The position numbers were made by a program, and so were the translations under genes. The notes under the pieces are model-generated. The model was given only the letters and a program-made list of their open reading frames with translations, was not told the origin of the DNA and made no database searches. From Panicum virgatum (lineage: Eukaryota > Streptophyta > Magnoliopsida > Poales > Poaceae), in contig NC_053148.1 in assembly GCF_016808335.1 (NCBI RefSeq), positions 49,492,930 through 49,556,929 of the forward strand: DNA of 64,000 nucleotides. The letters are read 5' to 3'. Every line of letters begins with the position of its first letter. Position 1 is the first letter of the stretch. Positions 20,137-33,400 of this stretch are shown here, one piece after another.

Positions 20137-23100
20137 ATGGGGGGCGTCTGCTCCAGGGGGTTCCCCGAGGAGCCGCCGCCGCGGTCGGTCGCCGACGCCC
20201 ACGTCGCGCGCCGCGCCCGCTACGGGCCCGGGGACTTCGACTCCGGCGAGCTCGCCATCCCGCCGCCCAAGCCGCACCCGCCGCACAAGGTACATATATA
20301 TACACTTCTTCGATTGCACAAGCTCTGCCCTCTCATGCATGCCCCCTCCTATCTTCCACTCTCTCCATCAATCTTCCTCCCCGCGGCTTCACGGTTCATC
20401 TCGCACCTGCGATCCACCTGCGCTACTGCTGCAAAATCCTGACAGCTTCGAGGGGAAGGGAAGAGCATGACGTCACTCACGCCCGGGCTTGTCTGCGGAC
20501 CCTTCTGATTTGTTGGCTGACCAGTTCGTCGTCAGAGTTCTCAGCCAACCAACCAATTCACGCACAACACGTACGTGCTACCGGAAGGTTCGCGCTCCAA
20601 AATTTGCTCTCCAGTCTGCTTAGCAAGTTGCTGCGTCGTCTTAGTTACCGTGATCAGACTGCGAAGCTGAAGCTGATTCCTGCTCCATTCAGCTGGGTGA
20701 AGCTCTCCACGCTAGCTGACAGCTGCTTCCTTCGGAAATTTTGGTTGAGGCAAGGCGGTGGGTGGGCGTATCAGACTATTTCAGTATCTGATGCCAAATC
20801 TGCATGTGCTCGTTTAGGCAGGGCAGGGTAAGGAGAGGGAAACAGAAACAACAAGGAAAGCCAACAAAATTTTTAAAAAAGGGGTGCACAAATCTGCATG
20901 TCGGCATATAATGCAGTCAAGCTTGGCGGCCTCCCTTTGCATATTCTAAGGATTGTCCTTGAATGATTCTCTTCTTTTACTGGGATAAGTGAAGGAACAG
21001 CCGTGCTTAATCTACATTGAGGTTGCTGTCACCAAAACTGCAAAAGTCTACTATCTCGACTGGTCAAGCCTGTGACCCGAAATGTGAACTTGTATCTCCA
21101 TGGCTACTGACCGCGTTCTTCACGCAGCTTGGAGAATCTGACAAATTATGCCTCTTACTCTTCCAACGGCATAAAACTTGGCAGCTTTGATTTGTAGTTA
21201 GGAGATATAGCTCTGGATGTGCTAGGAGTTTGTCAAAGTACAAAAACATGTGACAAGGGCAAATAATTCTTACTGCATGTCACTGTCAAGATATTGATAT
21301 TTTGATGACAAGTGACTAGGCAAATGAGCTTGACTGCAATATCATAGTTGGCAAAAACTAGGCTACAGGATACTAAGCCAGCAGGTCAAGGAAATTCACT
21401 ATAGCTGGTTATCATTGGGTACATTTCCGTTGTCTGCTACCATTCCTTCCTAGTCTACTACGCTACTCTGATCGGGACAGTTACCATCAAGGATAATCTT
21501 TCTATTCCACAGTAATCACACTATAGCAATGGAATAGCTTTAAGGAGTGCATATCCTTCTATATCCTGACATATCCAGCTCATTCAATACTTAATGTTTC
21601 AATTGAGTTGCATAAGCTTCATACATATATTTGAAAAGTAGTGTACGTTGTTTCATAGTTTTGAACATTTCAGACCAGAATAACACTTTTAAAAGCATAT
21701 CTTTCTTTATTTTTCATGAATCACTGCTGATATTCTGTTTCTTAAAGGGGTGATGTATTCAACCTTTTCTTCGCTGTGTTTTGTGCTATAGCCAGTTATC
21801 GTTCTATTGTTAGCTGAAATCGTAAAACTAAGATACGTAAAACTAAGATACGTAAAACTAAGATATTAACACATGAGAACATAGCAGTAGGTTTTTTCAT
21901 ATGAACTCTGACATACTAAGTTCTGCCAGGTATCAGAAACAGGTACATTTTTGGGAAGAGCTAGCATAGCTGGTCTGGAAAAGGCTGTTGAGGTGTTAGA
22001 TACCCTCGGGAGCAGCATGACAAGTTTGAATCATGGCAGTGGCTTTCTCTCTGGGGGAACGAACCGGGGAAATAAAGTCTGTATTTTAGCATTTGAAGTC
22101 GCAAATACAATAGCTAAAGCTTCTAGTTTATGGATGTCATGCTCTGATGAGAGTATAAAAGAGCTTAAGGAAGAGATTTTGCATTCAGATGGAGTGCGGA
22201 TATTGGTTTCCTCAAATACCAGTGAGCTGTTGCAAATTGCTGCTGTTGATAAAAGGTATGACTGTATGGTTCAAAGTTGCTTTGAAATTCTTATTTGCTG
22301 ATATAGTCAAAATTGTGGCTGACATGGACTTGAAAAATGGAACCCACCAGGGAAGAACTTGCCATCTTTTCAAGAGAAGTGATACGGTTTGGCAACCTCT
22401 GTAAAGATCCTATATGGCATAACTTGGGACGATATTTCGACAAGTACGCCCCTGAAAAGTATGCTTGCTTTGAGATGCCGCTATCTGCAATCATATTAGC
22501 ACTTCATGTTCTCTGAATTACTTTGATATGCAGGTTAACGACAGATAATATACCTCAGGATCATTCCAAGGAGAATATGGATGCTACTGTCCAGAATTTG
22601 ATTAATTTGGCACAAAACACTTCTGTATGTATGCTGTAAAGAATTCTTATATGTTGGCTTTACTGTCCTGATAGATGCTTGAAATTTATAATACTTCTTA
22701 TTTTTTATATGCACGAAACACTGTTGTTTTAGATTTCCACCATTTGATTTATTGATTAACTTAAAATACAGTTCTGAAACTCAACCTAGAAATACAGTTC
22801 TGAGAGTGGTGGTACCATCATGCTATGTTTTGTCAATCGTGAATCTAATGCTTATCAAACAAATAACTGCAGGAGCTCTACCATGAACTGCACGCTCTGG
22901 ACAGATTTGAGCAAGATTTTAAAAGGAAATTTCATGAAGAGGAGTCTGTGCCAGCGGCCAGACGAGGTACAATCAGCCAGATGCCTTTTCTTAACAGTGC
23001 CAATAGATGCTACAATGCAAATTTTCGGCCTTTTCTCATTAGCTTGTCTAGAAATAGTGATTTTTTACAGTTCTGTGAACAATTGCTTGAGTAATTCACA

Positions 23101-25411
23101 TTAAAAAGAGTACTCCATTAAAAATAAAGGGAAATGAACTCTTATGTGGTTTTAGTGCAAACATTTTTCCTGTGGATCTCTCTTTGATAAAAAAATTATA
23201 ATTTCTACTAATTCTCACCTTTTTTAATACTAAATGAACCAGCTCGTGGCAGCCACTGATAAATAGACTGATTACCAAGCATTGGCTAGGAGGTAGGATT
23301 CACATGGGAAACCAGGGAATAACATCCACATGTTTCGGATAATGAACTACAAGAAATGTTTCTGACACTCCTAACCATGTTTATTGGAAAGATTTTGAAA
23401 GTTCCTTAAAATGCATGAAAAGATATAAGCATTCCTTCACAGTAAAAAAAAGATATATGCATTGTTTTTTCACAATACGAGTTGTTATACACTCATGTAC
23501 AAAAATTTCTATCATAGGATGTAATTGCATTTTCTTTGTTTTTCTTGCAGAGAGCATTATGATATTGCATAGTGAACTAAAGCGCCAAAGGAAGATCGTG
23601 AAAAATCTGAAGAAGAAATCCTTGTGGTCCAAGACTTTGGAAGAGGTAATATTCCAACCATATTTGCTTAGTTATTTTATAGTTTGTACTATAACTTTGA
23701 GTCGGTTAGTCTATATTTGTTAGCATTGATAAGCTAATGAAACATTTCTTTGCCCTCGACCCTCTTTTGAAGAATGCTGACAATGCATTCCCGCTAACTG
23801 CAGGTTGTGGAAAAACTTGTGGACATTGTAATATTTTTGCATAAACAAATCCGAGATTCATTTGATGAAGCTGGTAAGTATACTACAATTATGTTGTTTT
23901 TTTGTTTATGAAAAATGTATGGAATAATATCCTAGTTCATGCAGGAACCAACTTCTTCGATTCCGAGCATACTCAGAACAAAAGGCTAGGTTCCTGCGGT
24001 CTGGCTCTACATTATGCTAACATCATCAATCAAATTGAAAATATAGTAAGTTGCTCTGATAAGCCATGCGATGTCTATTTATTTCTTCTTGATGTTCCGC
24101 TTTCATTGTATATAATGGCATGGCAGCAAATCTCCATACGTTGTCTTGTTCATCCAGAATATTGCGAACTATCTCTCTGTCCCTTAGCAACAATGTACTA
24201 GTACCGACACCGTTGTGCATACGCTGAGCATACATTTTCAAACTTAGCCGGCTATTGATTATGCTTCGTTTATAAAAGGGGAATTACATACTCAAACTAT
24301 CATGTGTACCTACATATGCAGGTTTCTCGGCCCCTCTCTCTTCCTCCTAGTTCTAGAGACAATTTGTACCATGGTCTGCCAAAAACAGTAAAGTCAGCTC
24401 TGCGATCACGATTGCAATCATATGACTCCAAAGAAGAGGTTTGTCTTTTTATAAAATGTTCAGTGGTTCTCTTTTTTTCCTCAAATGACATGCAAAGATC
24501 CGATTTGACTGCTTTTTTTTTGCAGCCATTCCTGTGCACTAATAAATTTGTTCCATTGGTGCAGCGTACGGTAGCTCAAATCAAAGCTGAAATGCAGAAA
24601 ACTCTTCGCTGGCTTCTGCCGATAGCAGAAAATACACTAAGGTGTGTTGAGCTTGTTTTGAGTTATTCCGACAGTCTGACTTGGATATGTAGTGCTTTGT
24701 CCTAACAATTAGATCCCTTGACTCATTGACCAGAGCACACCAAGGGTTTGGATGGGTTGGCGAATGGGCAAACGTTGGGTTAGTGTTAAATCAACAAGTC
24801 ATGATTCCGTTGTCACCGTTCATAAACCATTTGGATTCCCATCAAGAATATAGCATAACATATATGCTTCTTACAGGGGCGACATGAGCAAGAAATCAGG
24901 TTCCCAGAACAGCATCGCCCGCATCCAGACGCTGCATCACGCCGACAAGGCGAAGACAGAGCAATACATCCTCGAGCTGGTGGTGCTGCTCCACCATCTG
25001 GTGGTCCAGGTGAAGAACCGCGGCTACGGGAGCAAATCAACCAAGCACGAGCGGTCCCGATCCAACAAGGGGCTGGGCCTGCAACCGGAGACCAGGCTCA
25101 CCACATCTCCCGTGAACAATGGCACCGCCCTGAGCCCGTTGTCGGACTGCGAGCGCACGGCCCTGGACCACCTGAGCTTCAAGAGGACGAGCTACGGGAG
25201 GAGCCAGAGCTGCGAGCCCCCGCCCGACAGAGGGGTCAAGGTGCACCGGAGCTGGGACTCGTGCCGGAGCCAGGGCAGCTCGCCGGCGAGGGAGTTCGGC
25301 AGGAACCCGGGCCTGGACCGTGACACGGCGAGGGACCTTGATGTAATCGATGGCTTGGATAGAGATAGACTGACTTCGTACTCCCACCCGTCACCCCCAG
25401 CGTTTTGCTAG
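20137..25411 (+). CDS. PSK SIMULATOR-like protein (DUF3475 + DUF668), 12 exons, 598 aa
   Basis: Exons: 20137-20289, 21930-22255, 22351-22443, 22534-22624, 22873-22966, 23551-23645, 23804-23873, 23945-24045, 24322-24438, 24565-24641, 24734-24778, 24877-25411. All are GT-AG with consistent phase. The start MGGVCSRG is an N-myristoylation-type sequence, as in the PSI family. DUF3475 covers roughly residues 101-157 (VCILAFEVANTIAKAS … FSREVIRFGNLCKDPIWHN). A coiled basic stretch follows (LKKKSLWSKTLEE). DUF668 covers roughly 320-405 (LGSCGLALHYANIINQIE … AEMQKTLRWLLPIAEN, FGWVGEWAN). The C-terminal tail is Ser/Arg-rich. In Arabidopsis PSI proteins act in growth linked to phytosulfokine signalling. 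The biochemical role is not known. The acceptor of exon 10 could alternatively be 24526, adding 13 residues. Confidence 0.93.
21821..21865. repeat. Three tandem copies of a 15-mer in PSI-like intron 1
   Basis: CGTAAAACTAAGATA repeats three times in a row, the last unit running into TTAACAC. Minor intronic repeat. Confidence 0.9.
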
Positions 25412-25787
25412 ATGGTGCTGTATATTAGTAGGTGCTGATTCTTTTGCTGCTGCTTTGCCCGGCTCATCGTATATCTTTGTATATGTGTGATATGTCTATG
25501 TAGTATATATTATCGTAGCCTATATCTCCCTTTTCAAAATATATGATTTCGTATTGTAGCTTGCGATCGATTGGAAATATATATAGAAAGCGAGATCACA
25601 AAGCCCTTGGGAGGAAAATATAGTTTTGCTTGAATTATTTGAATCTAACCACAAAATGTTTTGAATTGTGCGAGAGTTGTTTTCTTCAGCACGACTCAGC
25701 ATCTGTGTGTTGCTTCTGTTGTGAAGCTACAAATCTTCTTTGCTGACTTGTGTTGGACCGGGAATAATATCCGTGGATCATTGCTTG
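25412..25787. other. 3' flank of the PSI-like gene
   Basis: AT-rich sequence between the PSI-like stop codon and the retrotransposon LTR, expected to hold the 3' untranslated region. No further feature seen. Confidence 0.4.
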
Positions 25788-26310
25788 TGTTGGGGGTCAC
25801 CGTCTCGGATAACGGAGGTTGTCCGAAGCTGCATAACGGGGGCTAAAGGTCCTGAAGGTCGCCGAAGACCGGAGGTTACCTTTTACCCCGAAGGTCAGAT
25901 GACGCGTCCGAAGGTTTCCGAAAGAAACCGAAGGTTACTAGAGCCTGAAGGTGACCCCGTCCGCCGAAGGTCCCCAGGAGACACCGAAGATTCAGGAAAG
26001 CGAGCGAAGGTCAACCGCTGATCCGAAGGTTACATCAAAGCTTCAGAGTAGCGTCTCGATTACGAATCGGATAGGGTAGACAATTTGTACACTCCAACCT
26101 GTATGAAATGACTTACGGCCCCGAATATTCGCAGAATATTCCGGGCAGGTAGGGGCATTATGGTCATTATGTAACAAAGGTTAGGGATATAAATACCCCC
26201 TAACCTATTTGTGCTGGACACGTGCATATATGAGGGCGAAACTCTGCCGCTTTACTTTGTATAACCTTCGTGTATGCATTTTGATTGGGTTGTAAGGAAG
26301 CCGAGAACCC
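25788..26310 (+). repeat. 5' LTR of the Tat element with TATA box and repeated CCGAAGGT words
   Basis: Begins TGTTGGGGGTCACC, a common start for grass Gypsy LTRs. A promoter-like TATAAATA lies at 26188-26195. The U3-like half (25830-26040) is packed with CCGAAGGT-type words at irregular spacing. The end is approximate. A GGCGCCCACC stretch at about 26317 resembles a primer-binding site, which normally lies just after the LTR. Confidence 0.6.
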
Positions 26311-26526
26311 AAAAAGGGCGCCCACCATGTTCCCAGCTCAAAAACCAACCCTCGATGGCACAAACAAAGAGGAAAACCATAGACCCCCCCGGACGACACC
26401 CAAAATGATTCCCGAACCTCCCAAGAACACCTTTCCACACAACCCCCACCACAAGGCAACCACCCACCCAACGGAACTCCCGAAGTTACAGATCCTTCGG
26501 GGTCCAACCAAGATGAGCTCACCGTC

Positions 26527-27693
26527 ATGAGCCTCCAGCTTCAGGCCTTGGAAAAGCAGAAAGATATCCTCGCCAAGCAGCTGGCTACCCAGCAAAACAC
26601 GCTGAATCGAGCAAACCAACTGGCTGAGGCCAAGCGCAAAGTGGAAGCCATGCAAGCAGAAATTGACAGAATGCAGCAAGAATGCGCAAGTGCTCAGACC
26701 AATCAAGAACAGCAACCTCCGATGGACGCCCCCATCAGAATGAGATCCACAACATCCGAACCAACTATACCCTCCAAGACCACTACGTCCCACCTTCGGC
26801 TGGCACATATGACCCCAACTCGCCACTCTCTGCAGCCTTGCAACATACACCATGGCCGCTGGGCTACAAGCCAACGCAGCTCCCCAGATACAACGGCTCG
26901 GAAGACCCAACTCAATTCATCATGACCTACGAAGCTACCATAGCTTCGGCTAGCAGCGATGGCCCTATCATGACAAAATCCTTCATCATGACCTGCGAAG
27001 GTCCAGTAACAAACTAGTACTCTCACCAACCCTCGGGCTCCATCACAAGCTGGTCTCAGCTAAAAGCGAGGCTCAGGCAAGATTTCCAAGGCTTCGGGCG
27101 ACTCGACTCGAACACCATAGAAAACTTCCAGTGTCTCCAAGGAGACAAAGAACTCATCTATGATTACTTTCGGAGATTCGTCCAGAAGAAAGCTCCCGAA
27201 AAAAGATGCAATCGCCAAGTGCATCGTCGGCTTACTACCTGGACAGCTAGCCTCGCATCTGTCCAGGGAGCCACCCAGAACACTCAGCGATCTATATGCG
27301 GAAGCAGAAAAGTACGCCAGGTCAGATGCAGACCACAGACGGAGGGTCGAACAACGAAGGATAATGAGGAAAGCTGAAAAACAAAATTGGAACTATCAGA
27401 ACAAAAACCCACAGTTCGTGTTCCCCGTGGAATCTTCGCAAGAAACCAGTCCCGAACAAGATCAGAACCCATTTATGACTCCCCCAAATAAGTCTCCCAA
27501 GGGTCAACATAACAACCAAGACCACAGTCATCCAAGACACAGAGGCCGAGGCCGTGGGCGCGGTCGTGGAAAAGGTCGCGGACCTTCGCACGGACCAAAA
27601 AAGTTCTTCTGTCATTTCCATGGCAATGAGTCGGACCATACAACTAACTTCTGCCCAGAGAAAAAGAGAACACTTGAGCGAATGGAAGAATAG
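26527..27693 (+). pseudogene. gag region of the Tat retrotransposon, frameshifted
   Basis: The N-terminal part is coiled-coil-like (Gln/Glu/Lys-rich, residues from 26527). Then follows a capsid-like core (PRYNGSEDPTQFI, LKARLRQDFQGF) and a C-terminal Arg/Gly-rich stretch with a short Cys/His motif (CHFHGNESDH…C) in place of a classical CCHC knuckle, as is usual in Tat gag. The frame shifts near 26740 and again near 27195, where an A-run occurs. A TAG interrupts the core at 27015-27017 and another ends this part at 27691-27693. No intact capsid protein can be made. Confidence 0.8.
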
Positions 27694-30600
27694 AAAAAAG
27701 CAAAATTGGTCAACCACACTGCGTGGTCAGGACCTTCGGCGCCGCCGTTCCCGCCAGCACCGGCACTATACAATCCAACCTTCCAACCTACACCCGCCTT
27801 CACCTACAACCCATACCCAAATAATTGGCCACCTCAGCCACCAACTTATCCCAAACCACTCTCACTACCCCCACCCCCGAGCCAGCAGCAGGCTCAGGAA
27901 GAACTACCTCCACCTCTTCCAGGCCCACCCCCAAAGCAAGAGCCACAAAGCTCCCAAACCTCACAAACATCTGCACTGCCATCCTTCGGCATGATCATGC
28001 CCATATCCGGAGGTTCCACCCTCGAATTCCAAAACAAGCGGCAGCGCAGAGACTACTTCAGACAAGTCAACAACATCCTAGTTGACGGCCCGGCAAAGAA
28101 AACACCTTGGTCTCACATGCCAATAACCTTCTCAGTGGAGGACATGAGCCTCAACAGCTACCCGCACACTGATGCAATGGTCATCGAAGCTAACATTCAA
28201 GGTTGGGCCATCGGGAAAATACTAGTTGACATTGGCAGCTCCACAGACATCATCTTCTCAAGCACCTTCGACAGAATGAACATAGATAGAAACCTCCTCC
28301 AACCAGCCGAAATCCCCTTAATTGGATTCGGAGGGAAAAGGGTCAAGGCCCTCGGAAAAATTTCACTCCCTGTATCCATCGGTGACACCACCAACCCAAG
28401 AACAGAACATATTACCTTCAATGTTGTCGAAATGAACTACCCCTACCTCGCCATCTTCAGCCGAGGACTAATTAATAAATTCAAAGCAGTCGTCCACCAA
28501 CTGTACCTGTGCATAAAAATGCCGGCATCAAGGGGCATCATCACCGTGCGTGGCAATCAGCAGCTCGCCAGAGACATTGAGCGAGGGGTAGCCCCGGGGC
28601 AGAGAAACGTACACGTCCTCGAAGCTCAAAAGACAGCAACCTCCGGAAAGATCAGCAAAGAGAAAGTAACCTTCGACGAATGGTGCGAAGTCAAAAGAGT
28701 ACCCCTTAACAAGCATCTACCGGATAAGGTTGTAACGATAAGTGCAACACTATCCGAAAAAGAAGAAAAAGAACTACTCGACTTCCTAAACAAAAACAAA
28801 GACGTGTTGGCATGGTCAGCAAGCGACCTTCGGGGAGTCAGCAGAGACATAGCTGAACATCGCCTCGACGTCAGATCTGGCGCCAAGCCAAAAAAGCATA
28901 AACCCCGAAAGATGTCCGATGAAAAGGCCGCCGCAGTCAAGGCGGAGGTACAGCGCTTGCTGGACGCGAAGGTTATCCACGAAGTCAAGTATCCAACTGG
29001 GCTCGCAAACACAGTGCCCGTCAAGAAGAAGAAAGGCAAATGGAGAATGTGCATAGACTTCACAGACTTGAACAAAACTTACCCGAAAGATGACTTCCCT
29101 CTCCCACGAATTGACAAAATCGTTGACGACGCTGCAAACAGTTAGCTGATGTCACTCTTGGATTGCTTCTCTGGATATCACCAGATTTGGATGAGAACTG
29201 AAGATGAAGAGAAAACAAGTTTTATAACCCCCTTCGGCACTTACTGCTTTGTAAGAATGCTCGAAGGTCTGAAAAATGCCGGCCAGTCATTTTCAAGGAT
29301 GACCTCCAAAGTCCTGGAGCCACAGCTAAAAAGAAACATCCTAGCCTATGTCGACGACATCGTCGTCATCAGCACAGCACGACAAGACCATATCTCAGAT
29401 CTGGCAGAAACCTTCGCAAACCTTCGAAAAGCAAACCTGAGCCTCAACCCCAAAAAATGTGTCTTTGGGGTGCACAAGGGGAAGGTCCTAGGATGCCTAG
29501 TCTCAACAAAAGGCATCGAAGCCAACCCAGACAAAATTGCAGCCCTCTGTAACATGGAAGAACCGGAGTCAATTAGGGATGTCCAAAAGCTCATGGGCAG
29601 AATCGCCGCTCTGAACAGATTCATCCCTCGCTCGACAGATCGAAGCCTGCCGTTCTTCAAGGTGCTCCGAAGCTCTCGAAAGTTTGAATGGGGCGAACAA
29701 CAAAGGGAAGCCTTCAACTCCCTCAAAGAATACCTCCAAAATATGGCCAAACTAACCCCTCCAGACTCGAAGGAGACACTCCTGTTATACACTTCTGCCT
29801 CTCAAAAAGCTGTTAGCGCTTCATTAGTTGTTGAGAGAGAGACGGACGGCACCCGCAAACAATTCCCAGTTTACTTCGCATCCGAAGCTCTTGCTGGATC
29901 CAAGTTGCACTACTCAGAACTTGAAAAAAATAGCCTATGCGGTCATCATGGCCTCCCGCAAGCTTCGCCACTACTTCGAAACTCACAGAATCATAGCCAT
30001 TTCAGATCAACCTCTGCATGACCTGTTACACAACAGAGAAGCCTCGCCAAGAATAGCAAAATGGGCTTTAGAATTATCAGAACTGGTGGTTGACTTCGAA
30101 AAGCGAACAATAATCAAATCCCAGGTCTTGGCAGATTTCATAGTAGACTGGACATCCCCCGAAGCTCAGGAAGAAGAACCCACAAAAACATGGACAATTC
30201 ACTGTGACAGAGCTTGGCAGAACGAAGGTGTCGGTATTGCAGCAATCCTAGAATCACCTTCAGGAGCTAAAATAAGATACGCTGCTCATCTTAACTTTGA
30301 CCAATCAGCACCATCGACAAACAATACAACAGAATACGAAGCTCTCTTACTTGGGCTTCTCAAAATGAAGGCACTCGGGCACCAAAATTGTATCATCAAG
30401 ATAGACTCGAAGGTCATAGCAGACCATATAGAAAAAAAATCCGAAGCCAAGAAACCCGAACTTATCCGATACCTAGAAACGATAAGGGCAATGGAAAAAC
30501 ATTTCAGAGGCTTCACAATCATCCATATCCCTCGTGCTCAAAATGACGAAGCCGACAGGCTCGCAAAAGCAGCTGCTAGAAAGCAGCAACTCCCACCATA

Positions 30601-31897
30601 TGTTTTCTTTGAAGAAATTACCACACCTTCGGCCAGGCCAAAGAAAGAGAGCAGAATCAATGCAATCTTCAGCGAAGATTGGAGGACGCCAATAATGGCG
30701 TACCTTCGGGGACACTACGAACCTTCTGATGAAGCAGAAGAGAAAAAGCTCTCTCAAAGAGCAAGAGGCTACGTGATTTCGCAAGGTGAACTATACAAGT
30801 TAGGGGTAGTAACCCCCTGGCTCAAATGTATCCCAGTTTCCTAGGGCATCGAACTTCTTAACGAGATCCACTCCGGCATCTGCGGATCCCACATAGGCAT
30901 CAGACCCCTCGCAGCAAAAGCTTTCAGGCAGGGCTTTTTCTGGCCATCAGCACTAAAAGATGCAGAGAAAGTGGTCAAAACATGCGGAGCTTGCCAAAAG
31001 CTGGGCCCAAAATCCAACAAACCTTCGGAACCATTGCAACTGATAGCCCCTGCCTGGCCTCTCCAACTGTGGGGAATGGACCTCGTAGGCCCCCTACCTA
31101 CTGCCCAAGAAAATTACAAATATGCAGTGGTGGCCGTGGAGTACTTCACCAAATAGGTCGAAGCTAAGCCCCTGATAAACATCACCTCCGAAGCAGTTCG
31201 GAAATTCTTTTGGCAAAACATCATATGCAGGTTCGGGGTACCGAAGGAACTCACGGTAGATAATGACAAACAGTTTGACTCGAAGCCATTCAAAGAATTC
31301 TGCCGAAGCATCGGAACCAAACTCATCTTCGCTTTGGTCTCCCCCCAATCCAACGGGGTTGTGGAGCGCGCCAATGGCATCATCTTCACAGGCATCAAAA
31401 AATGTCTCTTTGATCAGAAAAAGGGTAAATGGGTTGATGAACTCCCGAAGGTCGTTTGGTCACACAACACGTCCGAAACGAGAACCACCAAATTCACTCC
31501 ATTCAGACTACTATACGGCGCCGAAGCCATGAGCCCAGAAGAGCTAAAAAACAAAAGTCTAAGGGCAACCTCTACACCCGAAGGCAATGAACCTCCGGAC
31601 GACTCAGATCTAATAGAGCTCGACATCTTACAAGCAGCCTCTAATCTGAGTAAATATCAGAAAGAAACGACCAAATGGAGGGACAAGAAGGTGGTCAAGA
31701 AGAACATCTTCGTGGGAGACTGGGTCCTCAAGCGCAAGCCAAACGCAAAAAACACAGGAAAAATGGAGCCAAAATAGGACGGCCTATACCTCGTCATCTC
31801 CGGCAAAAGGCCCGGGTCATACCACCTGGCCGACTTCGAAGGCAACGAGCTGTCGCATTCATGGAATGGTGACAGCCTCAAAAAATACTACATCTAA
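27694..31897 (+). pseudogene. pol region (protease, RT, RNase H, second RNase H, integrase), disabled
   Basis: Protease-like motif LVDIGSSTDII near 28222-28255. Reverse transcriptase from about 28880 (MCIDFTDLNK, FSGYHQI, AYVDD). Ty3-type RNase H about 29690-30130. A second RNase H about 30175-30600 (IHCDRAW … TTEYEALLLGL … NDEADRLAKAA). Integrase zinc-binding His/Cys region about 30870-31000 and core with LWGMDLVG, TVDNDKQF and VVERANG, giving a DDE triad. In-frame TAG codons lie at 29143-29145, 30842-30844, 31154-31156 and 31775-31777. A 1-base shift in an A-run near 29930 moves the frame. The final stop is at 31895-31897. It is not functional as it stands. Confidence 0.85.
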
Positions 31898-32308
31898 ACA
31901 AATGTAAAAAGGGTTGGACTGCGAATCTATAAGCATGTCCAGACCCATTAGAAGCTTTTTTCATTTTTTCTTACATTTCCAAACATTCGGGCCGTACTCT
32001 TTTCCTCACAAAGGGGACTCCATTCAGAAGGTGAGGTTTTTAACGAGGCGGACCCTTTGTAAATTTCATCACTATGAATGAAAATATTTTCCCCTATCTC
32101 CGAAGCTCTCGACGGTCAAATCAACATTAAAGCTGCAAACTTCGACCGCCGCTCGATGTGAATTATAAAACTAAGTTAGCTAGGCTCGCTTCCCCTCGAG
32201 CCCAGCATACTTATCCAAAGGGGCCCAAAACCTTCACTTTTAGCAACATGGGCAGGGTAGGGGGAGACGTTTTTTCTTAAAAACTACCCATGTCGCTAAA
32301 AATAGAAA

Positions 32309-32920
32309 AACACATTCGCCCTAAAAACTAGTGTGCAATAAGCACTAAAAGACAAGGGGCTGTCGACCCAGAGTCGAAGCCAAAACACATTCACCCTAAA
32401 AACTAATGTGCAATAAGCACTAAAAGGCAAGGGGCTGTCGACTCAGAGTCGAAGCCAAAACACCTTCGCCCTAAAAACTAATGTGCAATAAGCACTAAAA
32501 GGCAAGAGGATGTCGACCCAGAGTCGAAGCCAAAACACCTTCACCCTAAAAACTAATGTGCAATAAGCATTAAAAGGCAATGGGCTGTCGACTCAGAGTC
32601 GAAGCCAAAACACCTTCGCCCTAAAAACTAATGTGCAATAAGCACTAAAAGTCAAGGGGCTGTCGACCCAGAGTCGAAGCCAAAACACCTTCACCCTAAA
32701 AACTAGTGTGCAATAAGCACTAAAAGGCAAGGGGCTGTCGACCCAGAGTCGAAGCCAAAATACCTTCGCCCTAAAAACTAATGTGCAATAAGCACTAAAC
32801 GACAAGGAGCTGTCGACCTAGAGTCGAAGCCAAAACAACTTCGCCCTAAGAATCAAAGTGCAATAAGCACTAAAAAGCAAGGTGCTGACGACCAAGCGTC
32901 AAAGCCGCAAACACCTTCGC
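32309..32920. repeat. 75-bp tandem array in the retrotransposon 3' region, about 8 copies
   Basis: The unit start CTAAAAACTA falls at 32321, 32396, 32471, 32546, 32621, 32696 and 32771, then in decayed form at 32846. Each unit also carries GTGCAATAAGCACTAAAAG and CAGAGTCGAAGCC. Because 75 is a multiple of three, a minus-strand frame appears as a 25-residue repeat. That frame is an artefact. Confidence 0.95.
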
Positions 32921-32930
32921 CCTAAAAAAT

Positions 32931-33400
32931 CGAAGCCCCAAAAACCTTCGCGCAGCTTCAACTAGCATGTGCAAGGCGGTGGAGATGTTTTTCTCAAAAA
33001 TAATCTACCCATGCCACTTAAAGCACGCGGCCACTCATACAAAATCGAAGCCCCAAAAACCTTCGCGCAGCTTCAACCAGCATGTGCAAGGTGGGGGAGA
33101 CGTTTTTCTCAAAAACAATCTGCCCATGCCACTTAAAGCACGCGGCCACTCATACAAAATCGAAGTCCCAAAAACCTTCGCACAGCTTCAACCAGCATGT
33201 GCAAGGTGGGGGAGACATTTTTCTCAAAAACAATCTGCCCATGCCACTTAAAGCACGCGGCCACTCATACAAGGTCGAAGCCCCAAAAACCTTAGCGCAG
33301 CTTCAACCAGCATGTGCAAGGTGGGGGAGACGTTTTTTTCAAAAACAAAATTTGCCCATGCTGTCTAAAGCACGCGGTCACGAAGCCTACACAACCTTCA
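32931..33400. repeat. 115-bp tandem array in the retrotransposon 3' region, 4 copies
   Basis: CATGTGCAAGG recurs at 32966, 33081, 33196 and 33311. Units include a purine-rich GGTGGGGGAGACGTTTTT, polypurine-tract-like, and CTTAAAGCACGCGGCCACTC. Similar purine-rich words occur at 32255 and 33425, so the array probably arose by amplification near the polypurine tract. Confidence 0.95.

Noticed and set aside
26338..26910. Minus-strand open frame of 190 codons with hydrophobic stretches
   Set aside because: Antisense of retrotransposon gag; no membrane-protein family recognised.
29143..31777. Programmed amber readthrough as an expression strategy
   Set aside because: The same reading region also has frameshifts and at least two TAGs replace conserved Trp, so decay is simpler.
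32593..32805. Protein with a perfect 25-residue repeat on the minus strand
   Set aside because: It is the 75-bp tandem array of the retrotransposon read in a frame; 75 is a multiple of three, so openness is automatic.
32309..33400. CRISPR-like repeat array
   Set aside because: Units are contiguous tandem repeats without unique spacers, in a plant retrotransposon.
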